Positions 8,488-17,112 of a DNA stretch of 64,000 nucleotides are shown piece by piece (the stretch's first letter is position 1; each line of letters begins with the position of its first letter). Origin of the DNA: CAVZVZ01 sp963778895 (GTDB taxonomy: Bacteria; Actinomycetota; Acidimicrobiia; Acidimicrobiales; Acidimicrobilacustridaceae). Both the position numbers and the translations under genes were made by a program. The notes under the pieces are model-generated. The model was not told where the DNA came from. It saw only the letters and a program-made list of their open reading frames with translations, and did not search any database. Location of the stretch: NCBI GenBank assembly GCA_963778895.1, contig CAVZVZ010000004.1, forward strand, positions 62,001 through 126,000, read 5' to 3'.

Positions 8488-10418
8488 TCAGGACTTCCCG
8501 TTGCCCGTGGGCCGGGTGTAGAGCGACACCTCTTCGCCTTCCTCGCTGCGGATCACCGAGATCACGGCGTTGATCAACGCCAGGTGGGTGAAGGCCTGCG
8601 GGAAGTTGCCGAGGTGGCGGCCGCTGTGCGGGTCGATCTCCTCGGCGTAGAGTGCAGGTGCGCTCGCGAACGACAGCAACTTCTCACACAGCTGTCGGGC
8701 CCGCGAACGTCTCGCCGATGGTGACAGGGCCGACACCAGCCAGAACGAGCAGATCGTGAAGCTGCCCTCCTCGCCGCGAAGCCCGTCGTCGGTCTCCTTG
8801 ACGCGGTACCGCAGCACGAGGCCGTCGACGGTGAGCTCGTCGGCGATCGCGAGCACCGTCGCCCGGATCCGCGGATCGTCCGGTCGGCAGGAACCCGACC
8901 AACGGCATCAGCAGCACCGAGGCGTCGAGGGCATCGGTGTCGTAGTGCTGCGTGAACACGCCGCGCTCGTCGACGCGCGTTGGCCAGGATGTCGGCGTGG
9001 ATCTCGTCGGCCGCGTGCTGCCACGCTTCGGCGACGTCGTCAGTCCTCGCGCAGCCGCGCCAGTCGCGCGCCACGGTCGACCGCGACCCAGCACATCATC
9101 TTCGACGAGGTGAAGTGCTTCGGCTCGCCGCGGATCTCCCAGATGCCGCGGTCCGGCTCGCGCCAGTGCTCGCAGCGCGTCCTCGACCTGGCGCTTGAGG
9201 ATCGGCCAGATGCGCTCGTCGAGACGGTCGCGTCGACTGGGTGTGGAGGTAGACGGAGTCGAGCACGGCGCCCCAGACGTCGTGCTGGCGCTGCTGGTGC
9301 GCGCGCGTTGCCGATGCGCACCGGCCGGGCGCCGTCGTAGCCGTGCAGGTGGTCGAGGATCTGCTTCGTCGAGCGTCGCGTTCGCCGTCGACGCCGTACA
9401 TGATCTGCAGCTCTTCGTCGCGCTCGGCGACGTCGGCGATGAAGAAGAAGAAGTCGTTGGCCTCCCAGTCGAAGCCGAGCGTGTACAGCGCCCAGAGCGC
9501 GAACGTCGAGTCGCGGATCCAGGTGTAGCGGTAGTCCCAGTTGCGCTCGCCGCCCGGCGACTCGGGCAGCGAGGTGGTGGCCGCGGCGGCCAACGCGCCC
9601 GTGGGTGCGAAGGTCAGGCCCTTGAGCGTGAGCGCGCTGCGCTCGAGGTAGCTGCGCCACGGGTGATCGGGAAAGTTGCCGCGGGCCAGCCAGTGCTGCC
9701 AGTGGTGCGCCGTCCACACCAGCCGCTCGTACGCGTCGTCGAAGCTGTAAGGCGGTTCGTGCTCCGTCCACGACAGGCGCACGAAACGATTCTCGCCCTC
9801 CTTGAGCAGCGTCCGGCGCCGTGCGCGCGCCGCCCTCGAAGCCCGATGCGCATGTCGGTGGTGAGCTGAAGGCGCAGATCGACGCCCGCGCCGCGCGAAT
9901 CGCCTGGTGGTAGCTGCCGTCGCTGTACTCCCAGCGCGCCGGCGCTGCGGCCGTAGTCGAACATCGGCTCGCAGTCGAGCGCGACCTGCACCTCGCCGTT
10001 GACGCACCGCACGGTGCGCAGCAGGACGTGGTCGGCGTCGTAGTCGGTCGGCGCCCGACGATGACTGTGCGAGAGCTCGTCCTCGTGGTGCCACGGCCCG
10101 ACGAGCAGCACGTCGCGGACGATGATCCAGCCCGTCGGCGGTGCTCCAACTCGTCTCGAGGACCATCGTGCCCGGCAGGTAGCGGCGGGCGGCCGGCACC
10201 CCCACATCGGCCGGACCGACACGGAAGCCGCCGGCGTGGCGATCGAGGATGGCCCCGAAGACGCTCGGCGAGTCGAGGCGCGGCAGGCACAGCCACTCGA
10301 CGTTGCCGCTCGGGGCGACGAGGGCGGTGACCTCGCAGTCGGACAGGAAGCCGTAGTCCGCGATCGGCGGGAAGGGCGACTGCCCGAGCTTCTGGCTGGC
10401 CAGGTGGGACAAACTCAC
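8488..10418 (-). CDS. Glycoside hydrolase family 15 (glucoamylase/trehalase-type), multiply frameshifted
   Basis: The corrected protein is about 640 residues. Recognisable GH15 blocks in order are IADYGFLSDCEVTALVAPSG near the N-terminus, WLCLPRLDSPSVFGAILD, a beta-sandwich with RYLPGTMVLETSW, then the (alpha/alpha)6 barrel: GERNWDYRYTWIRDS with the catalytic acid Glu, LGFDWEANDFFFFI, EIRGEPKHFTSSKMMCWVA, and LRGEEGSFTICSFWL with the second catalytic Glu. The C-terminus is HLGNFPQAFTHLALI. About a dozen single-base indels break the frame between 8700 and 10150. GTG 10418 is the likely start, with GACAAT 6 bases upstream. It is predicted to be intracellular (no signal peptide) and to act on trehalose or alpha-glucan. 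Confidence 0.85.
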
Positions 10419-10562
10419 CGCACCATTGTCCCACGCAGGGGGGGCCGACCCCGACCAGACGCAAGGGACAAGTAAGCTCGTGCGTCCCGCCCGCTTGCCG
10501 GGGGCGGACGACGTCTCTGCACCTACAAGTCGTTCTCTGCATACAAGGAGTGGGCCCGCCCC

Positions 10563-11573
10563 ATGGCTGATCCCAAGAACGAAGAACCGACCACCGCGAG
10601 CGGACCGCCCATCGCCGACGTCGGCAGTGGCAACGGTGGCGTGAGCGTCAACTGGAGAGGCATCGTCGACGACGACGCTCCCCAGCCGAAGACGGTTCGG
10701 TTCCTCCAGTTCATGAAGCGCAGCATCGTGGGCGTCCTCGTCGCCCTCGGGCTCAAGCGCAAGCGCCTCGCCGACGGATCACTCGCACCGCGGCCGTGGG
10801 TGCGGGTCATCGTGATCTGGGGTGGTGGCCTCGTGCTCTTGGTCCTGTTCTCGGCCGGCCACGTCGTCGGCGCCGGCAACGTCGGCGTACCCGTCGTCCT
10901 GGGCAACGCCGGCGAGCCACTCGACTCCGGCCTGCATTTCACGGCCCCATGGCCGATCACCCGCGTCGCGCAGCTCTCCACTCGTACACAGAACTACACG
11001 ATGGCGGCCACGAAGGGCGAGGGCGACAAGCCCAACCAGGACGACTCGGTGACCGTGCTCGGTCGCGACGGCGCCACCGCTCAGGTCGACGCCACGATCC
11101 TTTATCGCGTGACCAAGGAGAACGCGACGAAGGTCTACGAGAACGTCGGCACCGACTTCACCACCGCGATCATCCGCCCGTCCGCAGCGCGCGTGCATCC
11201 GGACCGAGTTCACGAGCCGCAACCTGGTCGACGCCTCGACCGCGAACTGGCCCGAGATCTCCGACGGCATCGCCGACTGCATGCGCAAGAAGATCAACCC
11301 GCCGCGGCATCACGCTCGAGGACTTCCAGCTTCGTGACGTGCGACTGAGCGCGCAGGTGTCGCAGGCGATCGAGGCAAGCGTCGCCGCGAGCGAAACGCA
11401 GGGCAACCAGCTGAGCGACGCCTACCTCGCAGTTCGCCTACATCCAGGCGCTGCGGGCCTTCGCCAACTCGAACGGACCCGTCACCCTCGTCCTGCCGAG
11501 CGGCAACGGCACCGGCAGCGACGTGCAGCCGGTGATCCCCGTGACTCCGGGCGGCACGAGCACGACCCCCTGA
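10563..11573 (+). CDS. Band-7/SPFH (prohibitin/HflK-like) membrane protein, three frameshifts
   Basis: About 335 residues after removing three inserted bases near 11211, 11307 and 11433. A Pro/acidic cytoplasmic N-terminus (1-75) leads to one membrane helix, VIVIWGGGLVLLVLFSAGHVVGA (about 80-102), then the SPFH domain beginning VGVPVVLGNAGEPLDSGLHFTAPWP and continuing SVTVLGRDGATAQVDATILYRVT and GITLEDFQLRDVRLSAQVSQAIEASVAA. The C-terminus is QFAYIQALRAFANSN plus a low-complexity Gly/Thr/Pro tail. The family forms oligomeric membrane scaffolds that modulate proteases. ATG 10563 has AAGGAG 9-10 bases upstream. Confidence 0.75.
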
Positions 11574-11581
11574 CTCCGGTC

Positions 11582-12406
11582 TCAGCGGCGTTCCCGCCCC
11601 CGTTGAAGAGCGCTCTTTCCGCAGGCCACAGGCCTCCCGGGTGCTTGATGTGTCACTCGGCACACTCTCCGCGGCCGCGCTAAGGTCCGCCCGGCGAGGG
11701 GGCCGCTGAAGGGGGCAATGCGTTGAGCTACGACTCGGTCGAACCGATCGTTCTCGCGGGAATCGCGTCGGCGATGCTGTTCCCGTGGCGCGTCGTGACG
11801 CGTCGAAAGTGCACGAACTGTGGCGAGCGATCGGCGAAACGCGGCGCCGGTTGCGTGTGCCGACCACCGGAGGCGGCCTGAGCGCGCCGACCGCACAACC
11901 ATGACGCGGATCGACTTCGAATGAGCGCCGTACCGCTCGAAGAACGGCGCCACGCCGTTGTCGCGTGGGTAGCCGCGTCCCTGCACGTTCAGGAGGCGCA
12001 CGGACGGAGCGGTGATCGGGTAGGGGCCCCAGTGCCAGGTGCCGCGCCACAGGTGCACGCAGCAACCGACCGGCACCCGGAAGGCACGAACCGTCTCGAG
12101 GTCGGCCTCGTCGTCGAACGAGACCGAAGCGGGCGCCACGACGATCAACGCATCGTGGTCGACCGGCATCAGCGTCTGGGTGTGGGTGTCGTGCCGATTG
12201 AGCAACGCGCAACGCAGACCGACCCGGCCCTCCTCCACCTCGTCACGGGTGTGGCTGATGTAGTTGACGCTGCCGTCGTTCCAGAGGAACTCGGCTTCGG
12301 CGACGTCGTGTTCGCTCCCCTCGTCCGACGGGAGCGCGCCGAAGGGCGCGAAGCCGGCGGGTGTCACCGGCTCGGCGGTGAGTACGATCGTGCGCAGCGA
12401 CGGCAT
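11582..12406 (-). CDS. Ureidoglycolate lyase-like (AllA family) protein; C-terminal boundary uncertain
   Basis: The first about 170 residues match the AllA cupin-like family: TPAGFAPFGALPSDEG at the start, EAEFLWNDGSVNYISH, LLNRHDTHTQTLMPVDHDALIVVAPAS and FRVPVGCCVHLWRGTWHWGPYPI with the conserved His/Trp cluster. After ERYGAHSKSIRVMVV (about position 11900) the frame continues as Arg-rich sequence to 11582 without family character; this tail lies antisense to the zinc-ribbon gene and probably reflects a lost stop codon. The family cleaves ureidoglycolate to glyoxylate and urea in purine catabolism. No other purine genes are adjacent, so the substrate may differ. ATG 12406 has TAACCT exactly 6 bases upstream. 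Confidence 0.65.
   Translation of the reverse strand: MPSLRTIVLTAEPVTPAGFAPFGALPSDEGSEHDVAEAEFLWNDGSVNYISHTRDEVEEGRVGLRCALLNRHDTHTQTLMPVDHDALIVVAPASVSFDDEADLETVRAFRVPVGCCVHLWRGTWHWGPYPITAPSVRLLNVQGRGYPRDNGVAPFFERYGAHSKSIRVMVVRSARSGRLRWSAHATGAAFRRSLATVRALSTRHDAPREQHRRRDSRENDRFDRVVAQRIAPFSGPLAGRTLARPRRVCRVTHQAPGRPVACGKSALQRGRERR
11723..11881 (+). CDS. Small membrane-anchored zinc-ribbon peptide (52 aa)
   Basis: A TTG start at 11723 follows GAAGGGGGC, a strong ribosome-binding site. The product has a hydrophobic helix IVLAGIASAMLFPW (about 9-22), a basic RVVTRR junction and a zinc-ribbon-like KCTNCGE...GCVC with CxxC and CxC knuckles, ending PPEAA. It is an intact frame. It lies 150 bases after the Band-7 gene in the same direction. 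The opposite strand is covered by the C-terminal extension of the ureidoglycolate lyase-like frame, which looks non-coding there. Function unknown; a small regulatory or assembly factor at the membrane is possible. Confidence 0.6.
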   Translation: MSYDSVEPIVLAGIASAMLFPWRVVTRRKCTNCGERSAKRGAGCVCRPPEAA

Positions 12407-12412
12407 CGCTCG

Positions 12413-12418
12413 AGGTTA
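12413..12418 (-). promoter_or_regulatory. -10 element of leaderless AllA-like gene
   Basis: TAACCT on the minus strand is 6 bases before ATG 12406. The divergent cupin gene at 12431 instead has a purine-rich GGGGGCCAGG directly before its ATG. Confidence 0.45.
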
Positions 12419-12430
12419 GAGGGGGCCAGG

Positions 12431-12814
12431 ATGGACGTGCGCTCGATCGAAGAAGTGGCACCGGTGATCGAACACAACGGCACGGTCCCCGTGTGGTGGT
12501 TGGTCGAGCCGCGCGAGATGCTCGCCATCACCAAGGGCGGACACCTCGAACTGGTGAGCGAGTTCGAGGTCGCGGGCGGCGGCGAGGTCGATCCGCACAG
12601 CCATCCCACCCACGAGTTCTATTACGTCACGTCGGGCCGCGGCCTGATGACGATCGCCGGCGAGGAACGCGAGATCCAGCAGGGCGACCTGGTGCACATC
12701 CCGCCGAACGAGATGCACAGCCTGCGCCCGGTGAGCGACCACGCGTCGATCCATTGCTTCTGCTTCGCCGTGGGCCTCCCCGACGCCGGACCGGTCGACT
12801 ACACGAATCACTGA
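12431..12814 (+). CDS. Cupin-domain protein
   Basis: A 127-residue single-domain cupin. The metal motif 1 is HSHPTHEFYYVTSGRG (about 58-73, His-His-Glu ligands) and motif 2 is GDLVHIPPNEMHSLRPV (about 86-102, His ligand). The strand pattern before and after fits one beta-barrel. It likely binds a divalent metal; whether it is an enzyme (isomerase or dioxygenase) or a sensor cannot be told. ATG 12431 has a good RBS. Its stop overlaps the convergent RraA-like gene by a few bases. Confidence 0.75.
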   Translation: MDVRSIEEVAPVIEHNGTVPVWWLVEPREMLAITKGGHLELVSEFEVAGGGEVDPHSHPTHEFYYVTSGRGLMTIAGEEREIQQGDLVHIPPNEMHSLRPVSDHASIHCFCFAVGLPDAGPVDYTNH

Positions 12815-13438
12815 ACCGGGCCGCGCTCGATCGGCGAGTCGTCGAGGCCCAGCAGCTCGACGGTGGTCGAGCCGGCCTCGAGCGCCGCGAACATCGTGTC
12901 CTCGTTGCGCGCGCGGGTCTGCGCCGCGGCGAACGACCGCGTCGGCGTCGGCCTCGGGCACGACGACCATGCCGTCACGATCGGCCACGACCCAGTCGCC
13001 CGCGCGCGATCTCGACCTCGCCCCACCGAGCGGTGACCGATTCGGCCCGGTTGTGACTTGCTGGCGCCGGGCAGCGCCGTGCCGCGCGCGAAGGCGGGGA
13101 ACCGCCGGCGTTCGATGGCAGTCGACGTCGCGGATGCACCCGTCGATCACCAGACCCGGACGACACCTCGCGCCTGAGCCGCGACGGTGAGGACCTCGCC
13201 CCAGTACCCGAACCCGTGCACACCGGCGACGTCGACCACCAACACGTCACCGGCGCCGCGCGCGGGCCACGGCGACGTGGATGCCCAGGTTGTCGCCGCC
13301 CGTGCAGTGCACGGGCAACGCCCGGCCGGCCACCGCGGCGCCGGGCCACATGGGCCGGGCGGGTCGGTGAGCCGGTGACGCGCCACATTCGCCCAAGCGT
13401 GGCCGTGCCCAACTCGAGCAGACGTCTCGCGCGTTCAC
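12808..13438 (-). CDS. RraA-like family protein (aldolase/decarboxylase type), frameshifted
   Basis: Merging three frames yields about 205 residues with the RraA-like fold: LLELGTATLG, PMWPGAAVAGRALPVHCTGGDNLGIHVAVA, GDVLVVDVAGVHGFGYWGEVLTVAAQARG, VIDGCIRDVD (the G-x-IRD metal/substrate motif), PAVPAFARG, DWVVADRDGMVVVPEADADAV and the C-terminal helix TRARNEDTMFAALEAGSTTVELLGL. The family includes 4-hydroxy-4-methyl-2-oxoglutarate aldolases and oxaloacetate decarboxylases. It probably starts at GTG 13438, overlapping the stop of the upstream aldolase/dehydrogenase as GTGA. At least five indels between 12920 and 13440 are needed. Confidence 0.7.
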
Positions 13439-15412
13439 ACCACCATCGCTCGTTGCCGCCGTCGATCGGTATCTGCGCACCGGTGGTGACCCGGAACGCG
13501 TCGGTGCAGAGCGCGAGCACCACACGCGGCCACGTCGGCCGAGGTGATCTCGGCCCCGAGCAGATTCCGACGCTTGTACTGGTCGACGGTGAGCCCGTAC
13601 CGCTCGGCCCGCGCCGCGATGATCTCGTCGGTCCACAGGTTGGTGTCGAACACGGCATCGGGATGCACCGCGTTGACCCGGATGCCCGCGTCGGCCCACT
13701 CGAGCGCGGCGACCCGCGCCAGCTGCATCAGCGCGGCCTTCGAGGCCGAGTAGGCCCCGGCGCCCATTCCGGGAGCGGGCACGTTCTTCGAACCGACGAC
13801 CACCACTCGCCCACCCAGCGGGGGCGTGCGCGAGCGGGGTGTAGAGCAGGCTCAGCAGGTGGGCGGCGGCCTCGAGGTTGACCGCCATCGTCGTGCGCCA
13901 CACCGACGCCTCGTAGTCGGCGATGGCGGCGCTCTCCGGGAAGACCCCCGCCGAGATGACGGCGATGTCGATGCCGCCGAACTGCTCGACCGTGCGCGCC
14001 ACCGCGGCGGCCTGCTCGTCGGCGTCGGTCACGTCGACCACCTGGCCCATCCAGCCGGCGGCATCGAACGTGTCGGCCGACGTCGTCGGTCCGATCGAAC
14101 CCGACCACGCACGCGCCCTTGGCCAACAGCGCCGCGGCACACGCCCGCCCGATGCCCGAGGCCGCGCCGGTCACGACCGCGACCTGCCCGGCCAGCTCGG
14201 GCGGCGGTCCGGCGCGCTGGATCTTGGCTTGCTCGAGCGCCCAGTACTCCATGTCGAACAGATCAGTCGCGGGCAGCGCTCGGTAACCACCGAGATGGTC
14301 TTCGGCTCGCTGCAACACCGGGAAGGTGTGGCGATAGATGTCGGCGGCGATCCGCGCATCCTTGATCGTCGCGCCGAACGTGAGCATGCCGAGCTCCGGG
14401 TCGAGCACGACGCGCGGCGCCGGGTCGAGATCGGTGATCTCGGTGCGGGCTCGCTCGCGATGGGCATCCACGTAGTCCTCGATAGGCCCGGGCGTACGCG
14501 TCGACGTCGCGCCCGACGAGCGGCACCGACTTGGTCCGGATCACATGATCCGGCGTCAGCGGGCCACGAGTGGCGAGATCGGCCAGGTCTGCCCGGCGCA
14601 CGAACTCCATGACGCTCGGGGCCGTCGTCGCGTTGCATGACCATCGCCCGGCCGGCCGCGGCGGAGACTCCGGGCCCGGAGCGCGAGCAGGTCTTCGCGA
14701 TGACCGACGGCGCCACGGCGGTCGCCCGCGCCGGCTGTCGGGGCGTTCTGATCGAGCCACGCCTCGGCATCGGAGATCAGCTCCACGTGGCGTGCGTAGG
14801 CCTCGGCCGACGTCGCTCCGAACGTGAACAGCCCGTGGTTGAGCAGGACCATGCCGATGACGCCGTCCGGTCGCCGCCGGCCAGGTCTCCCGCACGGCGC
14901 AGGCCAGTTCGAAGCCCGGCATCACGTAGGGCACGATCACGACCCGGTCACCGAAGACCGATCGCACGACCGCTTCGCCGTCGGCGAGGTTGGTGAGCGT
15001 GATGATCACGTCGGCGTGGCTGTGCTGCACCGCCGGATACGGCAGCAGCGCATGCAGCAGGGTCTCCACCGACGGGCTGGGCGCCGTCGGATCGAAGCGC
15101 GCCCCGTCGAGCTCGCGCATCATGTCCGGGTCGCTCAGTACTTCGAGGCGACTCAACCGTTGGACACGCGCCGAGATCCAACGCCGTGAGCCCGCGGGCC
15201 TCGATCGTCGCCATGTCCCAGCCCGAACCCTTGACGTAGAGGGCGGGCACGACATCGCCGGTGATGTCGTCGTACGGCGCCTTGACCGACGAGTTGCCGC
15301 CACCGTGCAGGACGAGCGACGAATCGGACCCGATCAGTCGGGTGCAGTAGACGCATTCCTCGACCGGACCCTCGTGGGCCGCGGCGTCCGCGGCAACCCA
15401 TCGACTCTTCAT
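13435..15412 (-). CDS. Fused class II aldolase / short-chain dehydrogenase (RhaD-like bifunctional), frameshifted
   Basis: The corrected protein is about 655 residues. N-terminal aldolase/adducin domain (1-430): IGSDSSLVLHGGGNSSVK, LYVKGSGWDMATIEARG, ALLPYPAVQHSHADVIITLTN with zinc-binding His, VMPGFELACAV, MVLLNHGLFTFGATSAEAY. C-terminal SDR domain: LAGQVAVVTGAASGIGRACAAALLAKGA (nucleotide-binding TGxxxGIG), AVISAGVFPES, VVVVGSKNVPAPGMGAGAYSASKAALMQLARVAALEW (catalytic Tyr/Lys) and RVNAVHPDAVFDTNLW. The architecture matches proteins annotated as bifunctional rhamnulose-1-phosphate aldolase/lactaldehyde dehydrogenase. No rhamnose isomerase or kinase is nearby, so the sugar is unproven. About eight indels interrupt it. 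The coupled RraA-like gene could act on the product. Confidence 0.75.
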
Positions 15413-15437
15413 CGCCGCTGGAATCTAGGCGCTGGAC

Positions 15438-15915
15438 TCAGGCCGATCTGGGCGACGTGCTCCGGAGGTCGTGCGCCCGCGCCGTACGGCGTCGAAGGCC
15501 GCCGTCGAGCTCGCGCAGCTGTTCACGGCTCAGGTGGTCGAGCAGGTGACGGCGAACGCCGTCGACGTGCACGGGCGCCGCCTTCTCGAGCATGGCCATG
15601 CCTTCGTCGCGTGAGCACGGCCAGCACGACCCGCCGGTCCTCGGTGCTCGGCTCGCGGGTGACGAAGCCCCGTGCGACGAGCCCGTCGAGTCGACGGGTG
15701 AGCCCGCCCGGGGTGAGGTGCAGGCGGCGGGCCAGATCGCACATCCGCAGCCGCCGATCGGGCGCCTCGGACAGCACGACGAGGACGCCGTAGTCGCCCT
15801 CGGTCAGGTCGAACTGCTCGGTCAGCTCGGTCTCCAGGGACGCCCGCACGTCCGAGAAGACCTCGACCAGCCCGCGCCAGGCCTGCATCTCCTCGTCGTC
15901 GAGCCAATCAGTCAT
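15438..15915 (-). CDS. MarR-family transcriptional regulator, one frameshift
   Basis: About 158 residues with the MarR winged helix: FDLTEGDYGVLVVLSEAPDRRLRMCDLARRLHLTPGGLTRRLDGLVARGFVTREPSTEDRRVVLAVLT, where DRR in the wing is typical. One extra base near 15612 splits it; correction gives DEGMAMLEKAAPVHVDGVRRHLLDHLSREQLREL to the stop at 15438. ATG 15915 is preferred over ATG 15924 because TAGGAT lies 7 bases before it and overlaps the upstream ATG. It is divergent from the YceI gene, a plausible target. Confidence 0.8.
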
Positions 15916-15922
15916 GGCGGCC

Positions 15923-15950
15923 ATCCTAGGTCAGGCACTTTCTCCCTCAA
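15923..15950 (-). promoter_or_regulatory. Promoter of the MarR gene
   Basis: Minus-strand TTGAGG (15950-15945) and TAGGAT (15928-15923) are separated by 16 bases; TAGGAT is 7 bases before ATG 15915. This predicts a leaderless transcript. Confidence 0.45.
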
Positions 15951-16038
15951 ATGTTGCTAGGCGGAATAGTTGTGGTCTCAAGGAAGTTGGAGAGGGCAAT
16001 CGCAATCGCTGGAAGGCGCAACCCAGGAAGGCACTCCC

Positions 16039-16582
16039 ATGGCAGATCTCTCCCAGCTCACCCCCGGCGTATGGAACGTCGACACCTCCCACTCCCAGGT
16101 CGGCTTCGTGGCCCGACACCTCATGATCGCGAAGGTCCGCGGCCAGTTCCGCACCTTCTCCGGCTCGATCACCGTCGCGGACAACCCGCTCGAGTCGACG
16201 GTGCAGGCCGACGTGGACCTCGTCCTCGGTCGACACCGGTGACGCCGGACGCGACGAGCACCTGCGCAGCGCCGACTTCTTCCAGGTGGACCAACACCCG
16301 CAGATGACCTTCGTCAGCACCGGGGTCAAGGAGGACGGCGACGACTACCTGCTGTTCGGCGACCTCTCGATCAACGGCACCAGCCGACAGGTCGAGTTCT
16401 CGCTCGAGTTCGACGGCGTGACCGGGGATCCTTGGGGCGGCACCCGCGCCGGCTTCACCGCTCAGACCGAGATCAACCGCAAGGACTGGGGCATCGAGTG
16501 GAACGCGGCCCTCGAGACCGGCGGTGTGGTCGTCGGCGACAAGGTGAAGATCCAGCTCGACATCGAAGCCGTCAAGGCCTAA
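16039..16582 (+). CDS. YceI-family polyisoprenoid-binding-like protein, one frameshift
   Basis: A 180-residue lipocalin-like YceI protein: GVWNVDTSHSQVGFVARHLMIAKVRGQF at the start, SVDTGDAGRDEHLRSADFF (the hallmark block), PQMTFVSTG, LLFGDLSINGTSRQVEFSLEF and TEINRKDWGIEWN near the end. One extra C near 16232 must be removed. There is no signal peptide, so it is probably cytoplasmic, unlike E. coli YceI. ATG 16039 has AGGAAGG upstream and the gene has a leader of some length. It is divergent from the MarR gene, which may control it. Confidence 0.85.
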
Positions 16583-16610
16583 CCGCTAGGGCTCGGAGCG
16601 AGTGGGCCGG

Positions 16611-17047
16611 TCACCGATCAAGTATCGGGGACCGGCCCCTCGTTCGCGCCGCACGGTCACCTGGGTTGTACAACGCGCAGACCGCAACGAGAGACACCCA
16701 CATCCGATGCAGCTGGTGAGCTGATCGCGCAGACGCACGAGCTCTGCGATGCGTTCGTCGAGCAACGGCTGCCAGCTCTTCGACAGGCGCTCCCAGTCGG
16801 CCTTGGTCGGTGTACGTCCACGCGGCAGGGTCTGCATCGCGGCCTTGATCTCGCGCAAGGAGAGACCCACGGTCTGGGCGGAACCGATGAAGGCCACCCG
16901 CCGCATCACCTCACGGTGGTACCGACGCTGACCGCCGTCGGTCCGTTCCGAGTCGATGAGGCCCTCGTCCTCGTAGAACCGCAGCGCGGAAGCCGCCACG
17001 CCGGCCCGCTCCGCCACCTCACCGATCGTGAGCCAGGTGTCGGTCAT
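16611..17047 (-). CDS. soxR: SoxR-type redox-sensing MerR-family regulator, one frameshift
   Basis: About 145 residues. The MerR helix-turn-helix is LTIGEVAERAGVAASALRFYEDEGLI, followed by RTDGGQRRYHREVMRRVAFI and the dimerisation helix ending LVRLRDQLTSC. The C-terminus contains CIGCGCLSLRS; as read, the fourth Cys is displaced, but adding one missing base near 16680 gives CIGCGCLSLRSCALYNPGDR, the exact C-x2-C-x-C-x5-C [2Fe-2S] motif of SoxR. The family distorts an over-long promoter spacer when its cluster is oxidised. TATTCT is 7 bases before ATG 17047. The divergent neighbour has a matching operator. Confidence 0.9.
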
Positions 17048-17054
17048 GAGCCGG

Positions 17055-17060
17055 AGAATA
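17055..17060 (-). promoter_or_regulatory. -10 element of leaderless soxR
   Basis: TATTCT on the minus strand is 7 bases before ATG 17047. The divergent SoxR-box promoter begins 15 bases further on, so bound SoxR could also affect its own gene. Confidence 0.5.
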
Positions 17061-17075
17061 TCTGGTCGGCAGGGC

Positions 17076-17106
17076 TTGACCTCAAGTTCACTTGAACTCT
17101 TATGTT
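17076..17106 (+). promoter_or_regulatory. SoxR box in a promoter with a 19-bp spacer
   Basis: TTGACC (17076-17081) and TATGTT (17101-17106) are separated by exactly 19 bases, the over-long spacing of MerR-family-activated promoters. The spacer carries the imperfect dyad CTCAAGT-TC-ACTTGAA (17081-17096), closely resembling the SoxR box CCTCAAGTTAACTTGAGG. ATG 17113 lies 6 bases after the -10, so the transcript would be leaderless. Confidence 0.85.
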
Positions 17107-17112
17107 GCCGGC

